DNA of 64,000 nt. Source: Anticarsia gemmatalis (taxonomy: Eukaryota; Arthropoda; Insecta; Lepidoptera; Erebidae). Position 1 is the stretch's first letter. Each line of letters begins with the position of its first letter. Below the pieces are notes generated by a model. That model did not search any database, was not told the origin of the DNA, and saw only the letters and a list, made by a program, of their open reading frames with translations. Both the position numbers and the translations under genes were made by a program. The DNA lies in the NCBI RefSeq assembly GCF_050436995.1, contig NC_134758.1, positions 5,456,001-5,520,000 of the forward strand, given 5' to 3'. Of the stretch, positions 1-12,470 are shown in pieces.

Positions 1-2100
1 TGTTTGTTTTGGCGAAAATATTCGTACACATTTTAATACCAACAGAATGTATCAATAAACAATATTATTAATGGTTAATAAATAAAAGTAATGGAGATAA
101 AACGTATTGATTTAGTTTTCAGAGCATAATTTTAGTGTTTGAGAAATATGTTTTCATCTTTAATAAATAATAGGAATCAATCATACTTATATGTAATATA
201 GACTATTGTGTTTAAAGATAAGTTAGAAATGTCTATGACCAATTCAGAACAAAACAGAATACATTCTAGATTTTAAAATTACACCTCACTCTTCTAAAAA
301 GAGACCGAAAATGGTATAGGTACAGAATTTTCACCGCGCAAGTTTTCCACTGCGGGCATTGTATGTAAGTTTTTCTAAACTGTTTATCTGAAAACCGCAA
401 TGAAAAACTCCTATAAAGAATAGTGCGATGCTATTTTGAGATAAGCCTACATCTTGTTACAAGTATCATGAACACATTAAAATTGTTAATGTTCTTCACA
501 ACTAGTAAATTATACATTTGTGACTATTTCACGTTATTTTCGACTCAGTAGTACATAAACATTATTTTTTTACTTTAGGCAATATATCACGTGTTTCTAG
601 AAATAATATTGACTTAATAAAAGAAGGAAAAAAGAAGTAGGTAGGCTCTTCAGCACCTTATAGATAAAGAAATTAGTTCTGAATTTATTAACAGGTACGA
701 TGAAAAATAACAATAGATTTTCAGGAAATCTTAGATTTGTGCATGTTATGTGCAATTATGCACCAAAAGCATTATCGTCCCTATAAACAATACGAATGTA
801 TTAACAAGTTTGTTAGTCACGCGGGTTTTATCATGATTAGTGTAAAATTGCAACCCTTTCAATAATTATCTCCGATTCCAACATTTTAATTTGAGATGAA
901 AATAACAGTCTATCCCGAAATAGGTATCTAAATTTGTTTTTTAAACATAGGAATCTTTTTGTTTAATTTTCATTAATAATTTCATTTCGGGAAATCGAAA
1001 CAAAGAAAAAAGTCCTAACACGACTACATTCGGTAAATAAAGCAACTTTTCCTATCCACGACATTTCCAGTAGAAGATAAGTTTTACGACTTGAAATATA
1101 ATTAGGTTTTAATTCGCTTTACATAGAAGGTTTCTTTATTAATTAAATAAATAATACTGGGATGCTAAGGTTTCCCAAGCTTATTTTCTCCATTGATGCA
1201 TACTTAGTCATCAAACACTTTTTTTTAAATCTGATGATGTTACTTTATAATCTACGTAAGACTGTTGATTGTTGTATGAGTTATTTTTTTCAGGAAAATA
1301 GAGTCCACTATTTCGAATTGACGTTAAATAAAGTAGCTTTTTGTACTGTACTAGGATTAAAACATGACTTCGTATAATTCCAATAAATCTTAAGTCATAA
1401 AAAATATGAATGGACCCAAACAACCGTCAAAACGAATAAATACTGTGATAGCGAAAAAGTACCTAGTAAGATTTTTTCTATAATAAGGGTTAAAATGCGT
1501 AGGTAGAGTCAATTTTGAAGTCAATTCAATAATATTATTATCCTTTAGTTTCTTTTGCGAGTTCAGTTTCATTTACATTTGACATTTTATTTGCTATTAC
1601 AATTATAAATGTTATCTCATTCCAACGACAATGGAGTCTGCAGAAATAATAAAACTCGGACAACACCTACCTGTCAAATTCAATTTAAAAATATATATTT
1701 CAATTGACAATTATTTAGGTAAGATTACGCAAACTCGTTTAGAAAATCAATCAGCTCTAGATTTTACACAAAAGACTCAAAAGATAACAAAAACAAATAT
1801 ACTTTCACAGAATATAAAACGTCACGAGTCGTGTTCCTTGACGGCGATGACACGAGTGTCCTATACAAAATTTAACTAACAAAGCAACCCATGAAGGTGC
1901 TTTCTTAACAATTAAGCAAGTGTTATGCTTATAAGAACGATTTACATAACGCCTTTGGTGGCACCATTGTAATCTTATTCGCACCGTCTCATGCGCCCAC
2001 GCATCGAAATCAATTATTATAAGAGCCATAAATTAAATACTGTTTGCGATAGATACAGATCTCTATGATAAATGAATCTATGTGTCCCGAATGTGTATCG
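1..2100. other. AT-rich intergenic DNA
   Basis: No gene is visible. The short open frames (none above 82 codons) have AT-driven composition and no recognisable domain, and they occur on both strands as expected by chance. Simple A/T runs are frequent. I see no tandem repeat and no transposon end. Confidence 0.65.
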
Positions 2101-2165
2101 GGAAATCTCGGGCAATCTCGGCGCAAGATGGCCGCCTGTAGCGCGGGAATGCGCCCGCGCATGTA
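2101..2165. promoter_or_regulatory. Small CpG-rich island with YY1/Pho-like site and hairpin
   Basis: A 65-bp GC-rich patch stands out in AT-rich DNA. It holds CAAGATGGCCGCC at 2124-2136, which fits the YY1/Pleiohomeotic core (ATGGC, reverse GCCAT). It also holds an inverted repeat, GCGCGGG (2141-2147) and CCCGCGC (2154-2160), with a 6-nt loop. Pho sites are typical of Polycomb response elements and of some promoters, but a single site proves neither. Regulatory function is inferred. Confidence 0.3.
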
Positions 2166-4020
2166 CAAACCTTATTTGAAATTTTCAAATTTGGATCGAA
2201 TTAGTTAATTGGAATGCTTGTTTATGTATTTTATTAATGAAGTTGTGAAGAGTGACGAATTTTTTGATTACTTAAATTGCTTATAAAAATGCTTTGAGGA
2301 AAAATACCTCAAGTATTCGTTATTACATAAGGAGAATATTTTTTTCGTTCACTGTAACGATACGAGAGTTGTATTTTTACACGGCGCTCATGTTGTGATT
2401 ATCAAATGTCACGGGTTTCGTATTATCGTTTAGATTTGGGTACAGAGGAAAATTAACTGGCTGATTAAAAAGTTATTCAGCAAATTGCAATTATCGAAGA
2501 TATTTTATGCGCCGGATTCAAATTAGTATCGTTCGTTTTAGATGTTTATGTTCAAGTTTTTATTCCTTTTGCGGAAAAAAATCTCCGTCATGGCACTTTA
2601 TTGGCAAAAACAATAAGTTTAAAGAGCAAAATTTACGAATAAATGTAATCTAATCTCTTAGTACATAAACAAGCGAGTAATTTGTTGGTGACCTTTTTTG
2701 AAAAACCAATAAAACAAACAAGAAAACGTGTCAAAAACGATGTTTTTATTCTTAACTTTATGGTGTTTGAGATAAAAACAATCGCATTTTTATCTAAACC
2801 CGACGAATATTTTACATAAAATTATTCAAAGAATCCGAGGAATTAATTGGGAAGTAATCTTGTATCTAACGTAATAGCCGCCTACGGAAAGATAAACTTC
2901 GAAAATAGAATAACTAATACTGGTACAAAACGAAAAAATCGGAAACTGGATCAAATATTTTTAAGAAGACTTATTTGAATTTAAAACTTAACGGACATTA
3001 TGAGTTAACGAGTCTGCAAATCATCGTCAGTAGTTTTTGTAATTTGACTAATCTGAGTCTGACTGATATTCTAGTCTGTGAAAGTGTAATAAAATTAACA
3101 AAACTAACTGTTTAACACTCGCCGTCTGGTCTTTTTGTGCGCTGCCATTATACAGCTTTTGTATCTTTTTGTCGGTTTTTTATCATTTTGTTAAACTTTT
3201 TTATGTTTTACAAAAATTCGCGCGCGACGGGACATAGATTTCCGGAACTGAGTATTTGGAACTAATGTCGCCGGTTGACTGTTTGTCTTATTGGATCGAC
3301 AGTTATGAAGCAGTTTAAATAATGAGATTAAATTATAAAGTGCCTGCTATAAAAATTTACTGTTATGAATTTTGACGAAATCATTCAAGTTTGTTTTCAT
3401 GCAAGCTGAGTTTGAAAATTTTAAAGTTTTTGAAAATTTATGTGTAAAGTTCAAATTTTAAAACGGAATTATTTGATTCCTTAATAACAAGTAACAATTC
3501 ATCGTGGTGCGTTATATCCTTTGGACTTGTAAAATTATCGCAACTGAACTTTGCCAGTAAATTTTAAACTTGTAGAATTTTTATCGGCAGTTATTTGAAA
3601 GAAAACATTTTCCAAGTTAGAAACCAATAAAAATAGATTCTTCGTCCAGAGCTATGAGAGTAATTCATGAAATTTACGATTTGTTTACAAGAGTAACTCG
3701 GTAAAAGTTTGCGTTTACTTATTAGAATATTTCGCGGCGGTCGCACTAAGTCACAAGTTTTATGTCATTATGGAAAATCTGAATATAATAAAGCTATTAG
3801 AAACTTAGAGTAATTTAAAAAAAACTGATCTTACAGAAGCATGACCAAAAATTATAATGTCGAACTGCACAAAAATATACAAGTCCAAAACATGATCACA
3901 TATTTTTAAAGTTTCAGACTCTGTCAGGTACTGAAGTAGCTTTTCAGAAAAGCTCATGAATGACAACAAGATCCTTCCTGTAATATGATTCCTATAAGAA
4001 AACTTAAAAAGTAAATATTA
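2166..4020. other. AT-rich intergenic DNA
   Basis: Nothing gene-like is visible. A slightly GC-richer patch lies near 3120-3260 (CGCGCGCGACGG at about 3220) without further structure. If the minus-strand exon proposed at 4023-4183 is real, this stretch would be the start of its first intron. Confidence 0.6.
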
Positions 4021-4022
4021 AC

Positions 4023-4183
4023 CTGTGAGCATCGCCCGCAGAACGCAGCTAAACTGTTAATTGCGGCATAGCACGCAGTCACTTTTAATCACTTGTCCAG
4101 TATCCAAACTATAACAATTGTGCGCACAGGGTGTCGAAGTCAGAACACTAGCAACAATGCGTTTACACCAAAACACCCACTGA
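4023..4183 (-). ncRNA. Candidate non-coding first exon, minus strand
   Basis: Read on the minus strand, an arthropod-type initiator TCAGT lies at 4183-4179 (a second option, TCACAC, at 4221-4216). It is followed by about 160 bp of mixed composition that ends CACAG|GTTAAT, an acceptable splice donor with the GT at 4022-4021. The CpG-rich block at 4200-4640 would then sit directly upstream, as expected for a promoter. A minus-strand open frame (4335-4057) crosses the region, but its first half is Arg/Ala-rich translation of GC-rich DNA and it resembles no family I know. The exon could be the 5' leader of a gene to the left of the window, or the first exon of a long non-coding RNA. No transcript evidence is available. 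Confidence 0.25.
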
Positions 4184-4199
4184 ACTGTTAATGAGGAAC

Positions 4200-4640
4200 T
4201 AAAGTTGTGTTGTTGGTGTGAGTTTGTCGTGGGACGTGCGGTAGCGGCGCGCGCGCGACGCAGCACAGTCGACGGTCGGCGGCACACTGCGCGGCCGGCG
4301 CGGCGGCCCCCCGCCCGCAGCGCCGCGCCCCTCACCCCGCAGGGGGCGGGGCCGCCCGAGCGAGCGGAGGCGATGCCGCTTAATTACGCTCGCCGGCCGA
4401 AGCGGGCCGAAGCGGGACGGCGATAGCGAGTGGGCGCGAGCTATTAGCGCGCGGAGAGCGGGACGACGCGCGTCTTAAGTATTTTGTATAAGTAATGAGG
4501 GGCGCGGGGAGCCGCATCTCCCGCCAATCTTTAATGTTGATGACGCCGCCGCCTCGCAGCGCCCCTCATTAACGCTTAGCCCCGCCCGCGGTTAATTACA
4601 ACGCGCTTAATTGTTTGCTCTCGACCGCTATTGTTTTTGC
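4200..4640. promoter_or_regulatory. CpG-rich block, probable promoter or conserved element
   Basis: This is the strongest CpG-rich block in the window: it has many CG dinucleotides, runs such as GGCGCGCGCGCGACG, and repeated GCCG and CGCCCG words. The right half (4560-4640) alternates with homeodomain-type cores (CATTAAC, GGTTAATTACAA, CTTAATTG) and a forkhead-like TTTTTGCAAACATT near 4635. In insects, which mostly lack CpG islands, such a block usually marks a developmental gene promoter or a deeply conserved element. The plus-strand open frame at 4205-4426 is Arg/Ala/Pro-rich and looks like a composition artefact. Confidence 0.45.
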
Positions 4641-6299
4641 AAACATTCCTTGGTACGGTTTTGGGACGAAGTGCGACTGCGCTTGTTTCGTAGTCCTCTT
4701 GATTGTCTCGTCACGTTAATTGGTCAAAAGTCGCGGCCACTTGTTCGCTCTACACACAATGTGTTATGATATGTGCGTTAATTGTTAAATACTACAATAG
4801 CTATGAGAGATAAATACCTAAATGTACTAACATTACACATCGTTCTAGAATGATCATACAAAATTAATATAGCATATAAGTCTATTGCTAATAAATAGCT
4901 TTTATTATTTCTAGGAAAAATGATGCCTTCCTACATAATCTTAAGGGTCTGTTAGAAAAGATACTTGTTAGAAACTAAAATAAATACATAATTTATTGTC
5001 AAGTATAGATTTTTATTAAATAATAAACTGTATAGGACTTACTTCTTGAAGGGTGATAAAGTAGACAATTTAAATTAAACAAAGATATGATAGAGTTCCT
5101 TGACACTCTACTATTTTTTAAAACTACTTTATGAATCTATTTAATTAAATATGTACTAATAATCATCACTCATTTCAGACTGCATTATATTTTTTATAAA
5201 ACTTCATAGAGCAAATGTTTATAACTTTAGAGCGCTTATATATTTTTATTTTCTTATAAGCGTCAAACAAGAATTGTTTACAAAACAGTCTGTAATCGCT
5301 ACTTAAACATTAATAAAATAGGTTTCGTAGTAATTCGTAAATTACTTGAAAGTACCACAGTTTATTGTATTAAAAGAGTTTCTAGCTAAATAGATGTACT
5401 TAGGTATCCCTAAATTCGAAATTTTACTTTATCGAGATCGTTTAAATGAGGTGCCACTCTGGCCACCGTTTGCCAACTTTTAAATACCTACGCAGTTACT
5501 TAATTGAGAACCTTAAATTTTCTTAAGTAAAAAAATAAATAAAAAGTTAGATAAAAAGATCTCCTCTACATTAGTCCCCTGGTTGAAATTGCTACCTACT
5601 TACTTAACTCTACTTCATTTTTATATTGTCTATCAAGCATAAAGATCGGACCATGACTTCAATAAAAAGTAATGTTACTTTAATAAATACAGTATTCAGT
5701 GATTATAGTTCGTTTAATTAATATTTAGACAATTTTAAGAAGTACTCAAATAGATTTAAAATGAATTATTTGTTAATTTAGATTTATAACTAAGGTATTT
5801 GATCAGAATAATAAAGTTAAAGTACTTTTTTTAAGTGGTAGAGCAGCTCTACATGAAAAAAATATCGGTTTCTTCCTTTTATCGAATAATTAATTCTACA
5901 ATTAAGAACTTAATAACAGAATAAAAAAGTAATACGTTACCAATAGATCTGTTTCTTAATTTCATAAGCAATTAAGTACTTTTTAAGTTTCAAGATTTTT
6001 CATAACGACAGAGTTCCTAAAAATACTCTACTCGATTTTTTTATTTTAGCTCAAACCGTTGCGCTGAAATTTTATGTTTTACGTGAGAAAATTAAATTAA
6101 AACGCATTTACAAGGAAATCATAACTAAAACGGAAATAAAATTATAATTTAAATTAAATGTTGACGTGAAAAATTCACTTTGAATTTAATGTTTTTACGG
6201 ATGATATCCGTACAAAGTTTAATACCTATTTAAAATAATAATATAAATGTTTAATGATATGCGTTTGTATAATTTTATTAAAAGCAAAACATTAAACTC
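4641..6299. other. AT-rich intergenic DNA
   Basis: No gene, repeat or structured element is visible. The TAATTA/TTAATTAA words found here are what the base composition predicts. Confidence 0.6.
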
Positions 6300-6350
6300 T
6301 ACTGGTTGACTTCGAGCAATACTTTGTCAGCCAGAATTCGAACCCGGGAC
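6300..6350 (-). mobile_element. Fragment of a tRNA-derived SINE
   Basis: On the minus strand the sequence reads CCCGGGTTCGAATTCTGG, with the RNA polymerase III B-box GGTTCGAAT, followed by CTGACAAAGTATTGCTCG. A B-box followed by a CAAAGTATTGCT-type block is the middle of a SINE family that I recognise from Lepidoptera. The A-box half and the tail are missing or too diverged to see, so this is an old truncated copy. Confidence 0.45.
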
Positions 6351-6473
6351 TTAGGTATACGATGACATTTTAATTTTCTTAATATCTTTTAGTCAATACT
6401 ATTTTGGTAGTGTGAATCAATGAAAACCGATAATTTCATGTCATCCGCTTTTTACTACAATTGCATTCGCTCC

Positions 6474-6851
6474 AAAATTTGGCTTTTCCCTGCTATCATC
6501 ACCCGATACTGCCTAACTCATGTGCGGGTATGAAAATATTATAAAGTAAGAAGTTATTAAACAATTTCTATTTAAATCTTACTTCGAAGAACGAGAGAAG
6601 GTTTTCCGAATAGAGTTTTAAATACTTCTTCCAAAGTTTATTTCATTATTTTTCTAAATAGTATAATGATGTTTAAATTTTATAAACGCAAAGGTTTTGA
6701 TTTGAAAATTGTATTTAATTGTCCTATATAATTAACTGCATTCTATTAATTTCCTTACTTAAACTTTTACATAAAAGCTTTAAAGAAAGCATTTTATCAA
6801 GTTGTTGCATCTAAGACAATCTTACCGGTCACCAGGGAAAAGCCAACTTTT
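6474..6851. mobile_element. Possible MITE-like element bounded by inverted repeats
   Basis: AAAATTTGGCTTTTCCCTG (6474-6492) and the reverse complement of 6833-6851 match at 18 of 19 positions, with 14 consecutive bases exact (TTGGCTTTTCCCTG). The 340-bp interior is AT-rich and encodes nothing. The size and terminal repeats fit a non-autonomous DNA transposon, but I could not find a convincing target-site duplication. A chance inverted repeat remains possible. Confidence 0.3.
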
Positions 6852-7708
6852 AATAATAAAATTATATCTATAAGGCATTAGTTCAAATACCAGTAATAAA
6901 GCTTTTTATAAATAAGAGAAAAATTAAAACTACAACAGCCCAAATTACATTGATCATATTCATTTACTTAAACTTCAAAATCACTATAACATGCCCCATA
7001 ATATATAAGACATACACACCGTAGCCTGCGATAGGAGAAAATCGTCTTATGGATTGCGTAATATTTTGAATCGCTCATATTTTTAAATCTATTGGTCATG
7101 TGGACTTCAGATTTTTTTCAGTAGGTAGGTGCTTAAACTATTACGCCACCGATGGAGTCAATACGCAGTTGCAAGTACTCAATCCCGGAAGAAATATCAA
7201 ATAACAAAAATATCGTCTCGTGTGAGATTTAAATCCACAACTAATTTATTAATATAGACGTATTCAAAAATTCGTTTTTTTACATAAACTCGATTTAAAC
7301 GCTCATAAATGTTTGAAAATGTTTAATACATAGCCACTTATTTCTGTTTTTACAAGCAAATTTGGTAAAAAATGAATGAAATTAGACAGAGAAAGATATA
7401 GTTTTATGAAATAGCATTGAGGAAGTCGCAGTGATTATAATGAAGATAACGGAAAATATCGCGTTAATATTCTGGATATTCTGATTTTTATAATATAGGT
7501 ACGAATAATATAAGAGGTGTTACGTCAGTATTACAAATTCGCATGCATTAGGTATTTAACATGAACAGTAGTCGGCCGAGTTGCACTGACCGTATCTTTA
7601 GAAGACAACAACCTAGTCAATTCGTAAAAATCTTTTTAAATTTACTTTTTCTCGACTTTTTAACCAGTTAGCACTGGCTAATGTCGCTATTTTATAAGTT
7701 TGTCTGAT
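6852..7708. other. AT-rich DNA with a weak tRNA-like A-box
   Basis: Mostly featureless. On the minus strand, 7153-7120 reads GGTGGCGTAATAGTTTAAGC, which resembles a tRNA/SINE A-box, but no B-box follows at the right distance. It may be the head of a decayed SINE. Nothing else is visible. Confidence 0.4.
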
Positions 7709-7795
7709 TCTTCTTCTTATCGTATGGTTAGTGGTCAACCTAGTGTTAAAGTTGTTCAAGCCGCCCGAAAGGCCTTTGACATGGCTTAACGGCTA
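7709..7795 (+). mobile_element. Diverged lepidopteran interspersed repeat
   Basis: TTCTTCTTATCGTATGGTTA, then GCCGCCCGAAAGGCC followed by TTTGACATGGCT. I recognise this order of blocks (TTCTTATCGTGTGG, AGCCGCCAAAGGCC, TGACATGGCT) from a very common dispersed repeat in moths, probably the tail of a SINE or LINE-derived family. This copy has many substitutions and is short, so it is an old insertion. The class assignment is from memory and is not certain. Confidence 0.5.
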
Positions 7796-9897
7796 AAAGT
7801 TAGTTAAACTTAGTTTGTCTGACGATAATTTCCTAATAATCAAAATAAGTCCTCAGTTCCTCAGTAATCATTCAATACTTATTCTGTGCTCACGCTTTGG
7901 TGATCAGCAAAATTATTTTAGTTTGGACTAGTGTCGCTCTTCAGAGCACAAAAAGCCTGAAGCTATTAGATATTAGTGGTATTTTAAGATAAAATCGCGA
8001 ATATGTGCTGTGAAGGAAAATTTTAAATGAAAATGATTATTTACTGAACAATTCATATCATTTCGATTTATCCGTATAACCAACCTTTAAATGGTCTAAT
8101 AATGATCACACTCTGCTAAGAATTCTGTCATAGAAATGGATGAGACCTCTAAGTAGTCGGTTACGCTTAAGTACTATTTTATTATTGGTATTTTATTACA
8201 ACAAACCCTTTTCTTTTTTACTTGAGGTATTCCATTTTTACTTCTAAATAAACTAAATTTCAAGTATTTGTTAAAATATAACACTGTTTTTTTTACAATA
8301 TACTTTCGATAAAATGCATTCATTATCTAATGCGCAAATAACTTTAAGTACATTATAAGTCTAAAATTATTATATTACTGACTTGAACACTCTTCAAGCC
8401 CTGTAACAATTAAAAAGAACAAAATATTTACAGTTACCATAATTTTATTTCGCATTTAAAGTAAACACGCAGAATAAAAGTCGCGAACAATAATTTCAAG
8501 ATGTTTATTTCAGGCCGTTATCAAATTCTAAAGAGATAAAGTAGCCAGGCTTTGTGGGTGTAATACCTTTGCCTAAATATAGAGCCGTGACGTCACGATA
8601 AAAAAATAAAAGCGAACGTTGCACTATACTTTTTTTTTAATTTGAATATCAAGCACAAATTTTATATGCGGCCAACTATGGCTGTGCGAATAGTGTAAAA
8701 GTTTAATTAAGCTTTATCGCAATTACCTACATGTTTTCCATATTATTTAAAAAATTAAATGGATTTATTTAGAAAGAAAGTTCTGTGATATAAAATGCCA
8801 AAAGGCACTGATAATTTTTTTATACATAAATTGTACATTGCAACCCGACATCTGAGTCGTTAGCGATTCTTAATCGTGTATCATGTTGCTATGCTACTAG
8901 ATATCACTCCTATAGAGCAGGTATGTGGTAGTTAAAATTAAAAAAAAAATGCTTTTCCCTTTACTTTAGTAAATAATATTAATTTTGAATGTTTAATTTC
9001 AAGCAACTAATAATTTTTGTGCCACACGCGCTGCCGATATGTTCCAAGTAGTATAATCCGCGTAGTTCATAATATTTCTTATTATAATCCCGTTCGTTTC
9101 ATATTCCGCCTTATAAAGCAGGAGTCAAAACAAACGAAGGAATTTTAACTATTGAACATGTTTGTAAATATAAGGCTCTACATTTTGAAGCAAATATTAA
9201 ACACACTAGGTTTTGTATTCTAGTACATACTCAATTCGAATTTATTAATCGTAGTGGTATAAATTTTATTAATAAGTATCTACATTATTCTATAAAATTT
9301 TATGAAATGCTAAAAAAATGCTAATAATAAGTTTTATGTTAAGTTTATAATTGTCAATATTATATTTAAATTTTCTACTCGATCTATTAAAGTCGTGAAA
9401 ACGAATTCAATCATTACATAATACTGTCTTAAAGGAACCTTTAATCGGTAGCCGTGACGTCTCTATTAACGATTTATTAATAGACCATCATGATTAATAT
9501 CACTTACATTTACAAGCACTACAATGTAACATCACAATTTAAAAATATAATTTCGTTAAAAATGCACCTCCATCGGATCAATAACATTACTTTCATATAT
9601 TATGTGAAAATACTACAAAAAGCTAAAGCTCGTACTATTTTAGTTACCAATATAATATGTTGCAGATACACACTTGTCACTTTCATCAGGTGGTTTAAAG
9701 TGAAGGCTTAAAACAGCACTTAATTCCGATACCCCTGTCTGTCCAACAACGTATAGAAAAACACAATTCTTGATAAAATATGACCCGCAAACTTTTACTT
9801 GAAGAATATCGATACTATGTTGCAATGGTCAAAATGATGCGAAATATATTTATGTGATAAAAAAGGGTTTTAAAAAACTGTATACGTCAGTAGTGAC
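7796..9897. other. AT-rich intergenic DNA
   Basis: No gene is visible. Apart from the CRE palindrome at 8587, the stretch is AT-rich sequence without repeats. The open frame at 9490-9711 has no recognisable features. Confidence 0.6.
8587..8596. promoter_or_regulatory. CRE palindrome GTGACGTCAC
   Basis: A perfect 10-bp palindrome containing the full cAMP-response element TGACGTCA, the consensus for CREB/ATF bZIP dimers. It lies alone in AT-rich DNA with no adjacent promoter signals, so occupancy is uncertain. Confidence 0.35.
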
Positions 9898-10108
9898 ATG
9901 ACGGGAGCTATAAATAAATATACGTTTCCCCCATTGCGGCCACCCACGGCGTGTGCGCATGCAAAAAATGTGTCCACTTTACCTCTACCTGTGCTATTTG
10001 TGTTGTGTTGTGTACACTATTTTATATTGGAGCACGATTGTGGGTTCCGAGTTATCTTGTCACGGTATTTAATAGTTTTTGGTTTACACAGGATAAAGAA
10101 ATTAGATG

Positions 10109-10337
10109 TAGAAGATTTCATTAGCCCAGCCATTCTTTTGTTTGAGTTGGCTTCCAGTTATACTAAATGCAGCTGGTTACGAGTACGTACGAGACGTAGA
10201 AGAGCTACTGCAATTAAAACAACTACGTTTGTTTAAAGTCCCCAATCTGCACTTGACAAGTATGGCGGAACCATTACCTAGCACTTCTCTAATTAATAGA
10301 GGAGAGTTTTGTCCAGCAGTGAATCAGCAAACGGTAT
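10109..10337 (+). other. Open frame, possible internal coding exon
   Basis: A stop-free frame runs from after the TAG at 10106 to a TAA at 10336. Two acceptor-like AGs lie inside it, including ATACTAAATGCAG near 10160-10172. Near the end ACG|GTATAA could serve as a donor. The residues between read like ordinary protein (GYEYVRDVEELLQLKQL, then LFKVPNLHLTSMAEPLP) rather than AT-driven low complexity, with an acidic/Leu-rich helix-like start and a Ser/Pro stretch. I recognise no family. A second frame (9898-10233) is also open across the same DNA, which weakens the case. It could be a real exon or a chance opening. Confidence 0.2.
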
Positions 10338-10339
10338 AA

Positions 10340-12299
10340 AAAATATATTTAAATCGAGTAATTTTCAATCTCAGTCTCTCCATGTATCATTATTTCAAGA
10401 GTCTTAGACCTGAGTATTTCAGACTGTCATATGTTTTCAAATAGATACTAAACTAGGTTTACCTCTAACTATCTTACCAAATCTTTAATTATATTGGCAT
10501 TGGACCGACGACGTCTAGGCTACGACAAGTCCGTTACAATAAACTTTTTCTTCAGTGGTTAAGGATACTATAGTTGAATCATAACGATAGGTAGGTTATT
10601 GCGAGTAGGTACATAGTAATACTATCTACGAATTCATATTGAAATATCGACACAAGTTTGAATCATGGACCGTGCTGATCGTAATTCTTGGTTTATCTCA
10701 AATGACACACTTATCGAGATAAAATACCTTAATACTCAATATCTTGGTCACGGATCTAACTAACACTTGCTTCTAATCATGATTAGATTCAAGTGTTTCG
10801 AGTACGTATTTAACATCTTTTATTTATGTAACTGTTGTACAGGAAAATATATGAAACATACTTATACACTGAATAAGTATAATTTTTAAAATTGTTTGTG
10901 GTTTTGCTTTCATTAAATGCTCTTTAAAAAGTTTGTAATAACCATCTCACTGGCTGAAAACTGTCATAATTAAATCCCTACTTATTAAAAAAACTTTATT
11001 TAGCTATGGATCTAAAAACGGCACGCACACAAGCGTGAAAAATATAACGAGTTCGTTCAATTCGGGAAATAAGCAGAGATTTTTATGTACAGATAAAATT
11101 GATTAAAATAATAGCTGAATAAAACGAACCAAGCATATGGCAATTGGCGATCCTACTGCCCCGTTATGCGACACTCAATGTTCCGCACCTTTCATAAATA
11201 AAATAATATGACTAAGTATACGTAATCGACTAAAATAAATGTATAAATCTAGTTAATTCGAAAATAATATTCGCATTTGCAATTTTAAATATCATTTCAT
11301 ACAAATGAGGTAATATCATTTGATTTAAGTTTAATTAATTCTATTAGGGTGCTTGGTTCTGAAGTTTATTTTTTAATCTGGTAACAAATGATCAGCTACT
11401 TTTTTAAATGGGCTATGAAGTCAACTGTTTGTGGGTATAAACCTCTTTTATTTACTTTTTTATTCGTAATATAATATTTCGTGGACCCATAATTCAGTTC
11501 CGATTTTCTAAGTAATAATAAAGTTTGTATGAGATAAAATCATTGTTTATTGCATTATTAGCACACTTTTGCATGTTCATGTATGAAAAACTGGTTTATT
11601 AACATTGAATCTTCAATGAATTATGATTATTATCGATGTCTAACGATAATTTTGTGTATTTGTTCGACAATTTGCATAACAACTACATTATTATTGAATC
11701 GGTAGCTAATACTAGCTAATATACTTCAAAAATGGTTTGGGTTAAAGAGCAGTAAGTTGAGGTAGAACAAACGCTAACATATCTACATAACTATATTGTA
11801 ACTGGCTGAAGGGGTGAATTTCCTTGTGATGAAAATAATTTATTATCTTATAATGCATGATCCCTTAAAGTATGTATATTTCTTGTTAACGATATATAAT
11901 TCTAGTTATTTAAAATTAAAATGTAAATGTTGATGATCAAATTTCTGCTGCCTTCTCTTAAACAAATATCTTATAGCTGTATAAGGATTCGCTAGAACTT
12001 ATTGCATTGGTTTACTGAACTAGAAATAAGAACAGAATACGATAAACTTATCTGAGATTTTCCCAGAGTTTTAATTCTTGTATTTCAAAAATTATAAGGA
12101 AATAAAAATTCCAGAATGCACTTAAGTTCTAGTTAGTTCAGTTTTAAACTTTAACCCGAGTTTGTTAAGGCTTCGAAGCGAGCGATAAAAACTCATAACC
12201 ATCAGTAGTTGCGTTAAGATACCTCCAAGAAAATGTTTAAAAATAATTTCGTCTTTTCACAAATCGAATTATATTGGAAAATGTGAATAAAAAAAATTG
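10340..12299. other. AT-rich intergenic DNA
   Basis: Nothing recognisable. The frames are short and closed and there are no GC-rich islands. If the frame before it is an exon, this would be intron. Confidence 0.6.
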
Positions 12300-12470
12300 G
12301 TGTGTACAATCGTGGCGAGAGGTCACGGCGATTCAGTCACAAAGCGGTTCGGTCGTTGACCCGCGCGGCCAACCCCTGACCTTGGTATCGTAAACCGTGG
12401 CCGGTGACGTAAGCGTGACTCTTTCCTACAACACGATGTACGCACTTTGTTTACCTTTCTGTTTACAAGT
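12300..12470. promoter_or_regulatory. GC-richer island with nuclear-receptor half sites
   Basis: A compact island in AT-rich flanks. It contains AGGTCA at 12320-12325 and TGACCTTGG at 12377-12385 (reverse CCAAGGTCA, an extended half site of the FTZ-F1/ERR type), plus GGTGACGTAAG near 12404, a CRE half site. The composition shift and site density suggest a conserved regulatory element. No reading frame spans it. Confidence 0.35.

Noticed and set aside
3924..3940. TCAGGTACTGAAGTAGC resembles the start of microRNA miR-275
   Set aside because: It lacks one base relative to the deeply conserved mature sequence, and the upstream DNA cannot supply the opposite arm of a precursor hairpin. Probably coincidence.
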